Counted from the stretch's first letter, positions 7,913 through 16,310 are shown. The stretch: 64,000 bases of DNA from Ichthyenterobacterium magnum (GCF_003610635.1 NZ_RAQJ01000001.1:1178474-1242473), one strand, 5' to 3'. Notes: a model not told the origin generated them from the sequence alone. Made by a program: numbers and translations.

Positions 7913-8944
7913 ATGGCAACACAACAACCTAATATTTTGCTTATTTATACAGGAGGAACTATCGGAATGATAAAAGATTCTGATACTGGAGCATTAAAGG
8001 CTTTTGATTTTGAAAACCTTCTTATTCGTATTCCTGAGTTAAAGTTGTTAGACTGTGATATTAAAACAACATCTTTTGCTGAGCCTATAGATTCTAGTAA
8101 TATGAACCCTAAGTTTTGGGTTCAAATCGCAGAAATTATTGAGTCTAATTATGATGCCTTTGATGGTTTTGTTGTTTTACATGGTAGTGATACTATGAGT
8201 TACTCTGCTTCAGCATTAAGCTTTATGCTAGAAAACTTAACTAAGCCAGTAATATTTACAGGGTCACAATTACCAATAGGTGATTTACGTACTGATGCTA
8301 AAGAAAATTTAATTACATCAATACAAATGGCTTCACTACAATATAAAGGTAAGCCTGTAATTAGAGAAGTCGGCTTGTATTTTGAGTATAAATTATATAG
8401 AGGCAATCGTACAATAAAATTAAATGCAGAACACTTTGAAGCGTTTGAGTCTTTAAACTATCCACATTTAGCAGAATCTGGAGTACATTTAAAAGTGTAT
8501 AAAGAGTATTTGTTTCAACCAAATACGAGAAAGAAATTCAAGCTTCATAAAAACTTTGAAACAGACATTATCTTAATTAAACTGTTTCCAGGGATCTCTA
8601 AATTTGTCTTAGAAACATTACTTAATGTACCACATATAAAAGGTGTAATTATAGAAACCTATGGCGCAGGCAATACAACTACAGAGTCTTGGTTTATAGA
8701 TTTGTTAAAACAAACCATAAAAAGAGGAACTCCAATTATTAACGTTACACAATGTTCTGGTGGAAGTGTGATTATGGGACAATATGAAACAAGTACACAA
8801 TTAAAATCAATAGGAGTAATATCTGGTAAAGACATTACTACAGAGTCTGCTATAGCAAAGTTGATGTTTATGTTAGGCGAAAACATATCTCATAAAACCT
8901 TTAAAACCCTATTTGAGACACCACTTAGAGGAGAAATGTCTTAA
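7913..8944 (+). CDS. ansA: Type I L-asparaginase
   Basis: 343 residues. The N-terminal YTGGTIGMI motif carries the catalytic Thr, and VVLHGSDTMSYSASALSFML carries the second conserved Thr/Asp pair. No signal peptide, so this is the cytoplasmic low-affinity (AnsA-like) type that converts L-asparagine to aspartate and ammonia. It sits 2 nt behind tatD. A second, unrelated asparaginase-like enzyme (Ntn-hydrolase isoaspartyl peptidase) is encoded at 40589-41518. Confidence 0.93.
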   Translation: MATQQPNILLIYTGGTIGMIKDSDTGALKAFDFENLLIRIPELKLLDCDIKTTSFAEPIDSSNMNPKFWVQIAEIIESNYDAFDGFVVLHGSDTMSYSASALSFMLENLTKPVIFTGSQLPIGDLRTDAKENLITSIQMASLQYKGKPVIREVGLYFEYKLYRGNRTIKLNAEHFEAFESLNYPHLAESGVHLKVYKEYLFQPNTRKKFKLHKNFETDIILIKLFPGISKFVLETLLNVPHIKGVIIETYGAGNTTTESWFIDLLKQTIKRGTPIINVTQCSGGSVIMGQYETSTQLKSIGVISGKDITTESAIAKLMFMLGENISHKTFKTLFETPLRGEMS

Positions 8945-9017
8945 AAAAAACAATTATAAATTTTAGCATTCAAATTTTTTTCTAGTTATTTGGCTTCGCT
9001 TTTTAAAGCAAAAGACT

Positions 9018-9105
9018 AGAGAGGTGGCCGAGTGGTCGAAGGCGCACGCCTGGAAAGTGTGTATACGCCAAAAGCGTATCGAGGGTTCGAATCCCTTCCT
9101 CTCTG
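9018..9105 (+). tRNA. tRNA-Ser (anticodon GGA)
   Basis: Acceptor arms AGAGAGG (9018-9024) and CCTCTCT (9098-9104) pair perfectly, with discriminator G at 9105. The D-arm (TGGCCGAGTGG), anticodon loop CTGGAAA with anticodon GGA, a long variable arm (TGTATACGCC..AGCGTATC, as expected for Ser) and a T-arm GGGTTCGAATCCC are all visible. CCA is not encoded. Confidence 0.95.
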
Positions 9106-9236
9106 CAATTGATGATTAAAATTTTTGCATTAGATAAAATAACGTTAAACCTTTGTCTACAATGAAAATTTTATTTTTTAATTACAATTTTTTTATATCT
9201 TTAACACTTTAACTAATAAAATTAAGAACAAGAACG

Positions 9237-9998
9237 ATGAAAAGACTATTTTCTATCCTAGCCATAGCAGGAACAATGGCATTTGGAACTGTTAATGCTA
9301 ATGCATACACTACGACAACAACTGCAACTACAACAGTTGTACAATCAGCTGAAGAGCCTACTGAAGAACTTGGTTTTCACCAAGAATTAAAGAAACGTTT
9401 TATTGAAGGTGGACCTGGTTTCATGGGAATTGTATTGTTATGTCTTATATTAGGATTAGCAATTGCGATTGAAAGAATTATCTTTTTAAATTTAGCCACA
9501 ACAAACACTAAAAAATTAACTCAAAATGTTGAAGACGCTTTAGCATCTGGAGGAATTGAAGCTGCTAAAGAGGTTTGTAGAAATACAAAAGGACCTGTTG
9601 CTTCTATTTTCTACCAAGGATTAGATCGAGCAGATGAAGACATTGATGCTGCAGAAAAAGCAGTAGTTGCTTACGGAGGTGTACAAATGGGACAATTAGA
9701 GAAAAACGTTTCTTGGATTTCTTTATTTATCGCATTAGCACCAATGCTTGGTTTCATGGGAACTGTAATTGGTATGATTCAAGCCTTTGATAAGATTCAA
9801 GCTGCAGGAGCTATGGACGCAACTTTAGTTGCTGGTGGTATTAAAGTAGCACTTTTAACAACAGTATTTGGTTTAATTGTAGCAATTATTCTTCAAATAT
9901 TTTATAATTACATTATTGCAAAAATCGATAGTATTGTAAATGATATGGAAGATTCGTCTATTACTTTAATGGACATGTTAGTTAAGCACAAAAAATAA
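9237..9998 (+). CDS. exbB: MotA/TolQ/ExbB proton channel family protein
   Basis: 253 residues. A signal-like N-terminus (AIAGTMAFGTVNANAY) and a Thr-rich segment precede the channel core: a first membrane helix (GFMGIVLLCLILGLAIAIER), a cytoplasmic domain, then two helices with the family pattern SLFIALAPMLGFMGTVIGMI and VALLTTVFGLIVAIILQIFY. ExbB forms the pentameric proton channel that, with ExbD, powers TonB-dependent outer-membrane transport. First gene of a four-gene operon with an unknown membrane protein and two ExbD proteins. Confidence 0.92.
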   Translation: MKRLFSILAIAGTMAFGTVNANAYTTTTTATTTVVQSAEEPTEELGFHQELKKRFIEGGPGFMGIVLLCLILGLAIAIERIIFLNLATTNTKKLTQNVEDALASGGIEAAKEVCRNTKGPVASIFYQGLDRADEDIDAAEKAVVAYGGVQMGQLEKNVSWISLFIALAPMLGFMGTVIGMIQAFDKIQAAGAMDATLVAGGIKVALLTTVFGLIVAIILQIFYNYIIAKIDSIVNDMEDSSITLMDMLVKHKK

Positions 9999-10025
9999 TT
10001 AGTAACAGCAATAATTTAAAAAATT

Positions 10026-10472
10026 ATGATATACAAAATATTAAAAATAATTTTAGCTGTTCTAGGATTAGCAGGTATAGTATCTCTAATTAGCATTGTT
10101 TCAAAAGGAGACGATGCAATTAAAGCTGCTGCTGTTGATGGAGATACTGCTATAGTTGAACCCTTAGCGATGATTGCTTATGTAATCCTTTTTGTGGCAA
10201 TAGCTTTTGTAGTGATTTTTGTTATAAAAAACTTGCTTACAAATACTAGCTCTTTAAAAAGTACGTTAATAGGTTTAGGTGCCTTTTTAGCCGTATTGCT
10301 TTTAGCATACGTTTTATCAGGTGGAGACCCAAGAGCTTATTTTGAAAACGGAATTCAAGTTTCTGATGGAACATCACATATGGTTGGAGCTGGCTTAGTA
10401 GCATTTTATGTGTTAGCTGTTCTGGCATCTGTTTCAATTTTATTATCAGGAGTTAAAAAAATGATTAAGTAA
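10026..10472 (+). CDS. Conserved membrane protein of unknown function in the Exb operon
   Basis: 148 residues with about four hydrophobic spans: ILKIILAVLGLAGIVSLISI, LAMIAYVILFVAIAFVVIFV, TLIGLGAFLAVLLLAYVLSG and GAGLVAFYVLAVLASVSILL. No catalytic motif is recognised. It lies between exbB (27 nt upstream) and an exbD (2 nt downstream), so it is co-expressed with the proton motor and may be an accessory subunit; that role is an inference from context only. Confidence 0.85.
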   Translation: MIYKILKIILAVLGLAGIVSLISIVSKGDDAIKAAAVDGDTAIVEPLAMIAYVILFVAIAFVVIFVIKNLLTNTSSLKSTLIGLGAFLAVLLLAYVLSGGDPRAYFENGIQVSDGTSHMVGAGLVAFYVLAVLASVSILLSGVKKMIK

Positions 10473-10474
10473 TT

Positions 10475-11068
10475 ATGGCAAAAAGATCAGCACCCGAAGT
10501 TAATGCAGGATCAATGGCTGATATTGCATTTTTGCTTCTTATATTTTTTCTTGTTACAACGACAATAGAAATAGATACAGGTTTAAATAGAAAGCTACCT
10601 CCAATAGAGGAGTCTGACCCACCAATTATTAAGCAAAAGAATATCTTTACAGTATTGATTAACAAAAAGAATCAATTATTAGTTGAAGATGAGCTAATGG
10701 AAATTAAAGACTTGCGTAAAGCAGCTGTTGAGTTTCTTGATAATGGCGGTGGTGAAGGTGATGATGCTTGTAGCTTTTGTAAAGGAAAACGTGATTCTAA
10801 ATCGTCAGACAATCCAACAAAAGCAATTATCTCTTTAAAAAATGAAAGAGAAACAACGTATGCAACTTACATATCAGTTCAAAATGAACTAGTAGCTGCA
10901 TATAATGAGCTTAGAAATAGAAGAGCTAGTGAACTTTATGGGACTTCCTTTATAGAAATGGAAGCCAATTATAAAGATGTGAATTGGGTTGGCAATAAAA
11001 CAAAACTCAAAGAGCAAATAGAACAAATAAAATTAGATTACCCTCAAAAGTTGTCTGAAGTACAATAA
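10475..11068 (+). CDS. exbD: ExbD/TolR family biopolymer transport protein (first copy)
   Basis: 197 residues. A short cytoplasmic N-terminus (APEVNAGSMADIAFLLLIFF) runs into the single membrane helix with the conserved Asp that carries protons, followed by a periplasmic domain (LPPIEE...NIFTVLINKKNQLLVEDE). It is longer than classical ExbD, with an insert containing a Cys pair (DACSFCKGKRD) and a C-terminal extension. It starts 2 nt after the unknown membrane protein. Together with exbB and the second exbD it should form the energising motor for TonB-dependent transporters. Confidence 0.9.
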   Translation: MAKRSAPEVNAGSMADIAFLLLIFFLVTTTIEIDTGLNRKLPPIEESDPPIIKQKNIFTVLINKKNQLLVEDELMEIKDLRKAAVEFLDNGGGEGDDACSFCKGKRDSKSSDNPTKAIISLKNERETTYATYISVQNELVAAYNELRNRRASELYGTSFIEMEANYKDVNWVGNKTKLKEQIEQIKLDYPQKLSEVQ

Positions 11069-11088
11069 CCTAAAAGAAAGATAAGACT

Positions 11089-11571
11089 ATGTCTAAATTT
11101 AAAACAAAAAAGGGAGGTGAAATGCCAGCTGTAAATACAGCTTCATTGCCAGATATTGTATTTATGTTACTGTTTTTCTTTATGGTAGCTACTGTAATGA
11201 AAGATGACGATTTATTAATTGAAAATAAGTTGCCATATGCAGATCAAGTTGAAAAACTTGATAAGAAAGATAGAATAATGTATATCTATGCAGGTAAACC
11301 TAGTGAACGTTACCAAGCACAATATGGTACAGAGTCTAGAATTCAATTAGATGGTAAATTTGCAGATGTTAGTGAGGTTCAAGCATTTGTAGCTCAACAA
11401 AGGGCTTCAAAACGAGAAGAGTTAATTCCGTTTTTAACAACCTCTTTAAAAGTAGATAGCGATGCTAATATGGGATTAGTTGGCGATATAAAGCAAGAAC
11501 TTAGAAAGTGTAATGCTTTAAAAATTAACTATACAACCAAAAAAGGCGATATGTCTAAAAATTCAAATTAA
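11089..11571 (+). CDS. exbD: ExbD/TolR family biopolymer transport protein (second copy)
   Basis: 160 residues with the same layout as the first copy: KKGGEMPAVNTASLPDIVFM with the proton-carrying Asp, then a membrane helix (LLFFFMVATVM) and a periplasmic domain. Paired, non-identical ExbD subunits behind one ExbB are typical of Bacteroidetes. Last gene before a strong terminator at 11586-11617. Confidence 0.9.
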   Translation: MSKFKTKKGGEMPAVNTASLPDIVFMLLFFFMVATVMKDDDLLIENKLPYADQVEKLDKKDRIMYIYAGKPSERYQAQYGTESRIQLDGKFADVSEVQAFVAQQRASKREELIPFLTTSLKVDSDANMGLVGDIKQELRKCNALKINYTTKKGDMSKNSN

Positions 11572-11585
11572 TATAGTTTAGTATA

Positions 11586-11617
11586 TAAAAAGCATCCTTT
11601 TTAGGATGCTTTTTTTT
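11586..11617 (+). terminator. Rho-independent terminator of the Exb operon
   Basis: AAAAAGCATCC and GGATGCTTTTT pair around a short T/A loop, and the right arm runs into a T-tract. Confidence 0.9.
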
Positions 11618-11665
11618 GCTTTAAACTCAATCATAAACCACGTTATAATCCGTTATATTTGTAAT

Positions 11666-12376
11666 ATGAAATATTGTCTTTTTTCTATTTTATTATGTAT
11701 TTGCTTGCAACAAGGGTTTGCTCAAAATGATGACAAAACCCTTATAGATACTGCTTCTGTTGATGATAAATATAGAGAAGATCAATTTTATGCTTCAATT
11801 ACTTATAATTTGTTAGGGCAAAAACCAGATGGTGTTTCTCAAAATGGGTTTTCTAGCGGATTTCATTTCGGTTTTATAAGAGATATGCCAATTAATGAAA
11901 GGCGAAATTTGGCCTTAGGATTAGGTATAGGCGTATCGACCAACTCATACAATCAAACACTTTTAATTACTAAAAACAACACTAATAATTTTGAGTATAC
12001 TGTATTAGATGATAATGAGACATCATTTAGTAAAAATAAATTCACAACGTATGTGTTAGAATTGCCTTTTGAATTTAGATGGCGAACATCTACTGCTACC
12101 GAATATAATTTTTGGAGAATTTACACAGGTTTTAAATTAGGCTACGTTGTACTCAATACATCTAAGTTTCAGGGAGATTTAGGGCATTTTAAATATAGTA
12201 ATATTGGTGATTTTAATAAACTCCAATATGGTTTTACCTTTAGTGCAGGTTATTCTAACATAAGCTTTCATGTCTATTATGGACTAAATAATATTTTTAA
12301 AGACTCCGTAAAGGTAAACGGTCAAGACGTTGGTATGCAATCTATAAAGGTTGGATTAATGTTTTACATTCTATAA
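11666..12376 (+). CDS. PorT-like outer membrane beta-barrel protein
   Basis: About 236 residues from the ATG at 11666. This start puts a signal peptide (MKYCLFSILLCICLQQGFAQ) at the N-terminus; an upstream in-frame start at 11606 lies in the preceding terminator. The mature part looks like an eight-stranded barrel with alternating strands (FYASITYNLLG, GFHFGFIRDMPI, ALGLGIGVSTNSY, YVLELPFEFRWR) and ends in SIKVGLMFYIL. This resembles the PorT family, one member of which (PorT/SprT) takes part in type IX secretion. Whether this copy is the secretion component is not decidable here. A candidate -7 box TATATTTG lies at 11654-11661. Confidence 0.75.
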   Translation: MKYCLFSILLCICLQQGFAQNDDKTLIDTASVDDKYREDQFYASITYNLLGQKPDGVSQNGFSSGFHFGFIRDMPINERRNLALGLGIGVSTNSYNQTLLITKNNTNNFEYTVLDDNETSFSKNKFTTYVLELPFEFRWRTSTATEYNFWRIYTGFKLGYVVLNTSKFQGDLGHFKYSNIGDFNKLQYGFTFSAGYSNISFHVYYGLNNIFKDSVKVNGQDVGMQSIKVGLMFYIL

Positions 12377-12979
12377 CCAATAGTTAAGCAAAATAAGCTG
12401 CGGTAAAAGACCTATAAAAAATCCAATAATTAACTCAGGAACAGTATGAGCTTTTAAATGCAGTCTTGATGAAGCAATTGCACCTAGGATAATACACATT
12501 AAAGCAATGGTTCCGTTTATGTTAATTTTAAAATGAATGCTAATGGCTATAGCAAACATAAAAAAGCCAGCCGAAGCAATCATATGTATGCTTGCTTTAA
12601 ACTTCGCATAAGCTAAAGCTAGACATGTTAGCGTAGAAATTAAAATACCTATAAAGAAAAAATATAACTCTGGTATTTCGTTTTGTGTTAACACACGACT
12701 AAACACAAGAACAATAATAATGCTATTTAAAAACAATGGAATGATACGTTCCTTGGCATTCTCTAAATGAATAGACTCTACTTTATGTAATGTTTTTAAT
12801 AAATAAAACAGTAAAATAGGAAGTATAATAGTTAGTATTGATACCGAAATTAATTTAGCTTTTATAACAGGTAAAGGAATGAATCGTGGCGTTTTTGAAA
12901 AGTAAAAAATAACACCAAGTAATGGCATTATTAATGGGTGAAAAATGTATGATATACTTTTTAAGATATGGTTAAGCAA
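12371..12979 (-). CDS. PAP2-like integral membrane protein
   Basis: 202 residues, largely hydrophobic with about five to six spans. The C-terminal segment ASSRLHLKAHTVPELIIGFF resembles the last signature of PAP2-type phosphatases (S-R-x..H-x..E/D..G), but the full catalytic set is not evident, so activity is uncertain. Its stop overlaps the end of the convergent PorT-like gene by 6 nt, and the XRE regulator gene upstream ends 4 nt before its start, so the two probably form a transcript. Confidence 0.65.
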   Translation of the reverse strand: MLNHILKSISYIFHPLIMPLLGVIFYFSKTPRFIPLPVIKAKLISVSILTIILPILLFYLLKTLHKVESIHLENAKERIIPLFLNSIIIVLVFSRVLTQNEIPELYFFFIGILISTLTCLALAYAKFKASIHMIASAGFFMFAIAISIHFKININGTIALMCIILGAIASSRLHLKAHTVPELIIGFFIGLLPQLILLNYWL

Positions 12980-12983
12980 TACG

Positions 12984-13331
12984 TTAGGTAGTTTTTAGTT
13001 GCTCTTTAAGTAAACTTATGATATCATCTTTTTCTTTAAGGCGTTTTTCATACTGATTTAATAGTTGGTCAGATAATTGATTTATTACAAAAGCATTATT
13101 TGCAACACCTCCATTTTGGTTATCATTAAAAGTAACGTCTGCACCAGATAAAAATTCGAAAATATCTGTATCTAATACGTCGGCAATTTTTTGAAGACGC
13201 TGGAGGTTTAATTTTGTTTTGTTATTTTCTAAATCAGAATAGGCACTCTGCGAAATTTTTAGCTCTTCAGCAATATACTCTTGCGAAAAACCTTTTTTTT
13301 CTCTTGTTTTTTTTATACGTTCTCCAATCAT
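12984..13331 (-). CDS. XRE-family transcriptional regulator
   Basis: 115 residues. The N-terminal helix-turn-helix of Cro/CI type is clear (IKKTREKKGFSQEYIAEEL, SQSAYSDLENNKTKLNLQRL), followed by a linker and a charged coiled-coil tail (about 85-113) probably used to dimerise. It is divergent from the PoNe-type toxin gene across 193 bp. A perfect 12-bp palindrome (TATATCGATATA, 13361-13372) lies directly upstream of its own -7 box (TACCTTTG, 13348-13355), which fits autorepression. Control of the toxin locus is plausible but inferred. Confidence 0.88.
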   Translation of the reverse strand: MIGERIKKTREKKGFSQEYIAEELKISQSAYSDLENNKTKLNLQRLQKIADVLDTDIFEFLSGADVTFNDNQNGGVANNAFVINQLSDQLLNQYEKRLKEKDDIISLLKEQLKTT

Positions 13332-13347
13332 GAAAGTGTAGTTTTTT

Positions 13348-13372
13348 CAAAGGTAAAAAATATATCGATATA
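13348..13372 (-). promoter_or_regulatory. XRE gene core promoter with embedded palindrome
   Basis: TACCTTTG on the minus strand (13348-13355) matches TAnnTTTG at the right distance before the ATG at 13331. The perfect palindrome TATATCGATATA (13361-13372) lies where the spacer between -7 and -33 would be, a natural repressor operator position. Confidence 0.5.
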
Positions 13373-13430
13373 GCTTATAAGTTATTAGTAAATCTGATAA
13401 TGCTATGAGTTTATTTTAGCTAAGTTTGTG

Positions 13431-13489
13431 TATTACTTTAAGATTCTTGTTGACGCTAAATTTTAAGTTTTAATCTATATCATATAGAT
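13431..13489 (+). promoter_or_regulatory. Toxin gene -7 box and downstream palindrome
   Basis: TAAGTTTG at 13431-13438 is a candidate -7 element. Downstream, ATCTATAT-C-ATATAGAT (13473-13489) is a perfect inverted repeat with 8-bp arms, 35 nt before the toxin ATG. Its TATATCATATA core resembles the TATATCGATATA palindrome at the XRE promoter, so both may bind the same regulator. Confidence 0.45.
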
Positions 13490-13524
13490 ATTACTATAAC
13501 TATTAACCTTAAAAACCAACAAGA

Positions 13525-15501
13525 ATGAAACACCATCTTAAAACCTGTATTTTACTCTTTGTAACTTCTATTCTTTTAACAACCTGTCAAAAAGATTCAA
13601 TTCAAACAGAAGACACTATATTAGAAGAACAAGGAGATAATGATGTTTTTAAAATTGGAAGACTTGAAGACTTTAAAGCCTTATCTCAATTTGTATCAAA
13701 AGATATTATTAATTATCAAAATCTAAACTATCAATTTCGTACAGCGACAGAAGACGCTAATGGTTTTATAATACTTAATGATGAAATTACTCAAGCTATT
13801 AATGACAATGGGTCAACCTTTACTTTAAAAATAGTAAAAGATAATCAAGAGGCCAATAGTTTTAGCAACTTGGTGGTTAATTTTAAAGAAGGGCATTCAA
13901 CAGAAACATTTATAATTAATTACTATCCAACAGAAAATTACCTTACTAGTTTAGAAACTAATCCACAAACTGTTTTTAAAGGACAGTTTAATATGGAAAG
14001 TATTGATTATGATGGTAGTCTAGATTATTTATATGCAAGAATTGGTGGTTGCTCAGTAGTAACAAATACCTATTGTAATTGGGGAGGTCAAGAACATGAT
14101 GCAGGAGAGAATTGTACTGCAGCTTTTATGTATACAAGAACTCAGCTAGTATGTTCTACAAAAGAAGAATACGAGTCTTATTCAGTTGTGTTACCAGACA
14201 ATCCTTTTGGTGGAGGTGGAGGTGGAACCTCTAGCTCAACAACAACGCCTAAGTTTGTAACACCATGTGAGATTGAAAGTAACATATCTGTTATAAGTGG
14301 TAGCAGCGTAAATGTTACTGAAAATGGATGTACAGATACTATTTCTAGTTTAACAAAACAAGACCTCTTAGTGCTTAGGTTACAATTAAATGCAGTAGAA
14401 GACAGTGATTTAATTAACTGGATAAATGATCGTAATAATGAAGACGCCGTTGACGAAGCAATTGCATTTCTTGAAGAAAACCAGTTTTCTGAAGCCGCAA
14501 AAAAAGAAGCAAAACTGACCTTATCAACTTTAGCATCAGATGTGTCTTGGGTAGCAAACACTGGTAATTACAATAATATTTCATCTTTAGCTTATACCCA
14601 TACTAGAACAATTATTGTTAATGGTACATTGTTAGGGCAATTTAAACTCGCTAATGGCGATTGGTTATCTGGTGGTAATTATAATTTGTGTACAGGATGT
14701 ACTGAGGGTGAAGACCGATTGTACTATTTTAGTCAGGATGCCAATTTGTGGTATGAAATACCAAACCCATCTAACTATACGCCTCTTAATTTAGATTTTT
14801 TATGGACAGGCTTTTGGGATGCCGTTGAGGTTGGCGCAAGGTATTGCACACCTTTAGAAGATTTTGTAATACTAATTGATGGTAAAGATTTTGATGGTGT
14901 AGAGTCCAGTAGAGCAGTTGCAGGAGGTTTTATTTTATTAGAAATCGTACCAGGCACTGGTTTAATAAAATTGGTTAAAGTAGTTAAGTATGGTGACGAA
15001 ATAGTTGATGTTGCTAATGGAATTAGAAAGTATGTTGATGATATATATAGGTCTCAAAAACAATTATTACAAGATGTACTTGATGGTACTGAGCTTTTAA
15101 CTAATAACACTAGAAGAGGCAATTTTGGAGAAATTTTTATAGAAGTAGATTTATATGAGAAAGGTTATGAATTTATAAATAGAGTAGATGGAGTTGTAGA
15201 TTTAAATGATACTTCTATACATACAAATGGAATAGACCATATAATTAAAAATGATGCAGATGAATATTTTTTAATAGAAACAAAATATAATACTGCGACG
15301 CTAGGTAGTACTGTAAATTATGGTCAGCAAATGAGTGAAGAATGGATTACTCATCATTTAGACGAATTAGGTGAAATAGGCGAAGAAATCTCAGATGCAG
15401 GTTATATTAGTGTACTAGCTCATGTTGCTCCTGATGGCACAATTACTTATAAAATATTAAACGCTGCAGGTCAATGGACTGGTGATTTTTGGACACCATA
15501 A
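13525..15501 (+). CDS. Lipoprotein polymorphic toxin with C-terminal PoNe-like PD-(D/E)XK nuclease domain
   Basis: 658 residues. The signal peptide ends in a lipobox (LTTC, Cys21), so the protein is anchored to a membrane. A Cys-containing region (about 170-215) is followed by a glycine run (229-234). A segment about 440-485 (YCTPLEDFVILIDGKDFDG) looks like a pre-toxin linker. The last about 130 residues fit the PoNe DNase family: RGNFGE (531-536), GIDH with Asp571, an E-x-K motif ETK (585-587) and QQMSEEWI (601-608). PoNe toxins are DNases used in interbacterial competition. The next gene matches the cognate PoNi immunity family. Sitting on a lipoprotein rather than behind a T6SS domain is unusual; the delivery route is unknown. 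Confidence 0.8.
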   Translation: MKHHLKTCILLFVTSILLTTCQKDSIQTEDTILEEQGDNDVFKIGRLEDFKALSQFVSKDIINYQNLNYQFRTATEDANGFIILNDEITQAINDNGSTFTLKIVKDNQEANSFSNLVVNFKEGHSTETFIINYYPTENYLTSLETNPQTVFKGQFNMESIDYDGSLDYLYARIGGCSVVTNTYCNWGGQEHDAGENCTAAFMYTRTQLVCSTKEEYESYSVVLPDNPFGGGGGGTSSSTTTPKFVTPCEIESNISVISGSSVNVTENGCTDTISSLTKQDLLVLRLQLNAVEDSDLINWINDRNNEDAVDEAIAFLEENQFSEAAKKEAKLTLSTLASDVSWVANTGNYNNISSLAYTHTRTIIVNGTLLGQFKLANGDWLSGGNYNLCTGCTEGEDRLYYFSQDANLWYEIPNPSNYTPLNLDFLWTGFWDAVEVGARYCTPLEDFVILIDGKDFDGVESSRAVAGGFILLEIVPGTGLIKLVKVVKYGDEIVDVANGIRKYVDDIYRSQKQLLQDVLDGTELLTNNTRRGNFGEIFIEVDLYEKGYEFINRVDGVVDLNDTSIHTNGIDHIIKNDADEYFLIETKYNTATLGSTVNYGQQMSEEWITHHLDELGEIGEEISDAGYISVLAHVAPDGTITYKILNAAGQWTGDFWTP

Positions 15502-15545
15502 ATTAATAATGTAGATTTGAAAGACAATAATTCTAACAATAAAAA

Positions 15546-16310
15546 ATGAGAGATACTAACAAAAGTGAAGAATACTTTAAGCAGAAGATTACAGATCAAT
15601 ATCAACGTAATAATTCTAGGTTAGAAAAAATAAATAATAATCAAATAAAAAAAGAGAGAGTAAGTCATGTTTTACATAACTTAAGCTTGAAATATTTATC
15701 TATTGTCAAATGGAAGTATTTAGCGGGCTATGATATGTTTTCAAAAGATGTTATTAGTGATTTAGAACGTGTTTATACCATAAAGCAAAATGTCAGAAAA
15801 GAAATAGACCTAAATACTTTAAAATGGAAAGAGAACGGTACGTTTAAAAAGACTAAACAATATCTAAAGCCATCTTTTTATCAATTTTTGGATATTCTCT
15901 CATTAGGTTTTTTGTTAGATTTATCCGAAAGTTATTTTTTAAAATTAGTAAATGTAATTGATGAAGATGGTGTTAAGGATTATCTTTTAGAGTTGATTAT
16001 TAAAGCTAAAATATCTAATAGAAAAATTTTAACAAAAGATACCTTTTCAAAAGGGGAACACCCTTTACAGAAATTAATAGACATTGTTAAAATGGAAAAT
16101 AAAGAAGAAGCACAAAGGTATTTAAAACACTTTTTAGAAAAATATTGGTATAAATCCTTGAAAGGCTTAAAAGGGCATAATGATCACAATAAAGAAAACG
16201 GAAATTATGAAGGCTATTGGTGTTTTGTAGCTGCAGCTATTGTTAAAATTAAACAGTTAGATGATAGTAGTTTTAGAGATAATAAATATTATCCCAAAGA
16301 TTTAGTGTAA
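15546..16310 (+). CDS. PoNi-like immunity protein (DUF1910/DUF1911 type)
   Basis: 254 residues, mostly helical, no signal peptide, so cytoplasmic. The N-terminal half matches the style of DUF1910 and the C-terminal half that of DUF1911. Most telling is the ending: YEGYWCFVAAAIVKIKQLDD, then SSFRDNKYYPKDLV, close to the family's GYW-F-AAAIAK...YYPYDL pattern. PoNi proteins bind and neutralise PoNe DNases. The gene lies 44 nt behind the toxin on the same strand, as expected for an effector/immunity pair. Assigned by motif reading only. Confidence 0.8.
   Translation: MRDTNKSEEYFKQKITDQYQRNNSRLEKINNNQIKKERVSHVLHNLSLKYLSIVKWKYLAGYDMFSKDVISDLERVYTIKQNVRKEIDLNTLKWKENGTFKKTKQYLKPSFYQFLDILSLGFLLDLSESYFLKLVNVIDEDGVKDYLLELIIKAKISNRKILTKDTFSKGEHPLQKLIDIVKMENKEEAQRYLKHFLEKYWYKSLKGLKGHNDHNKENGNYEGYWCFVAAAIVKIKQLDDSSFRDNKYYPKDLV

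Noticed and set aside
7913-8944. Asparaginase as part of the cyanophycin pathway
   Set aside because: It lies more than 30 kb from the cluster beside tatD and is of the unrelated type I family; a direct link is not supported.
11606-11665. N-terminal extension of the PorT-like protein
   Set aside because: It starts within the terminator of the Exb operon, and the signal peptide begins at the later ATG.
14178-14561. Minus-strand open frame inside the toxin gene
   Set aside because: It is a shadow of the toxin reading frame with proline runs copied from the Gly codons; no start signal or homology.
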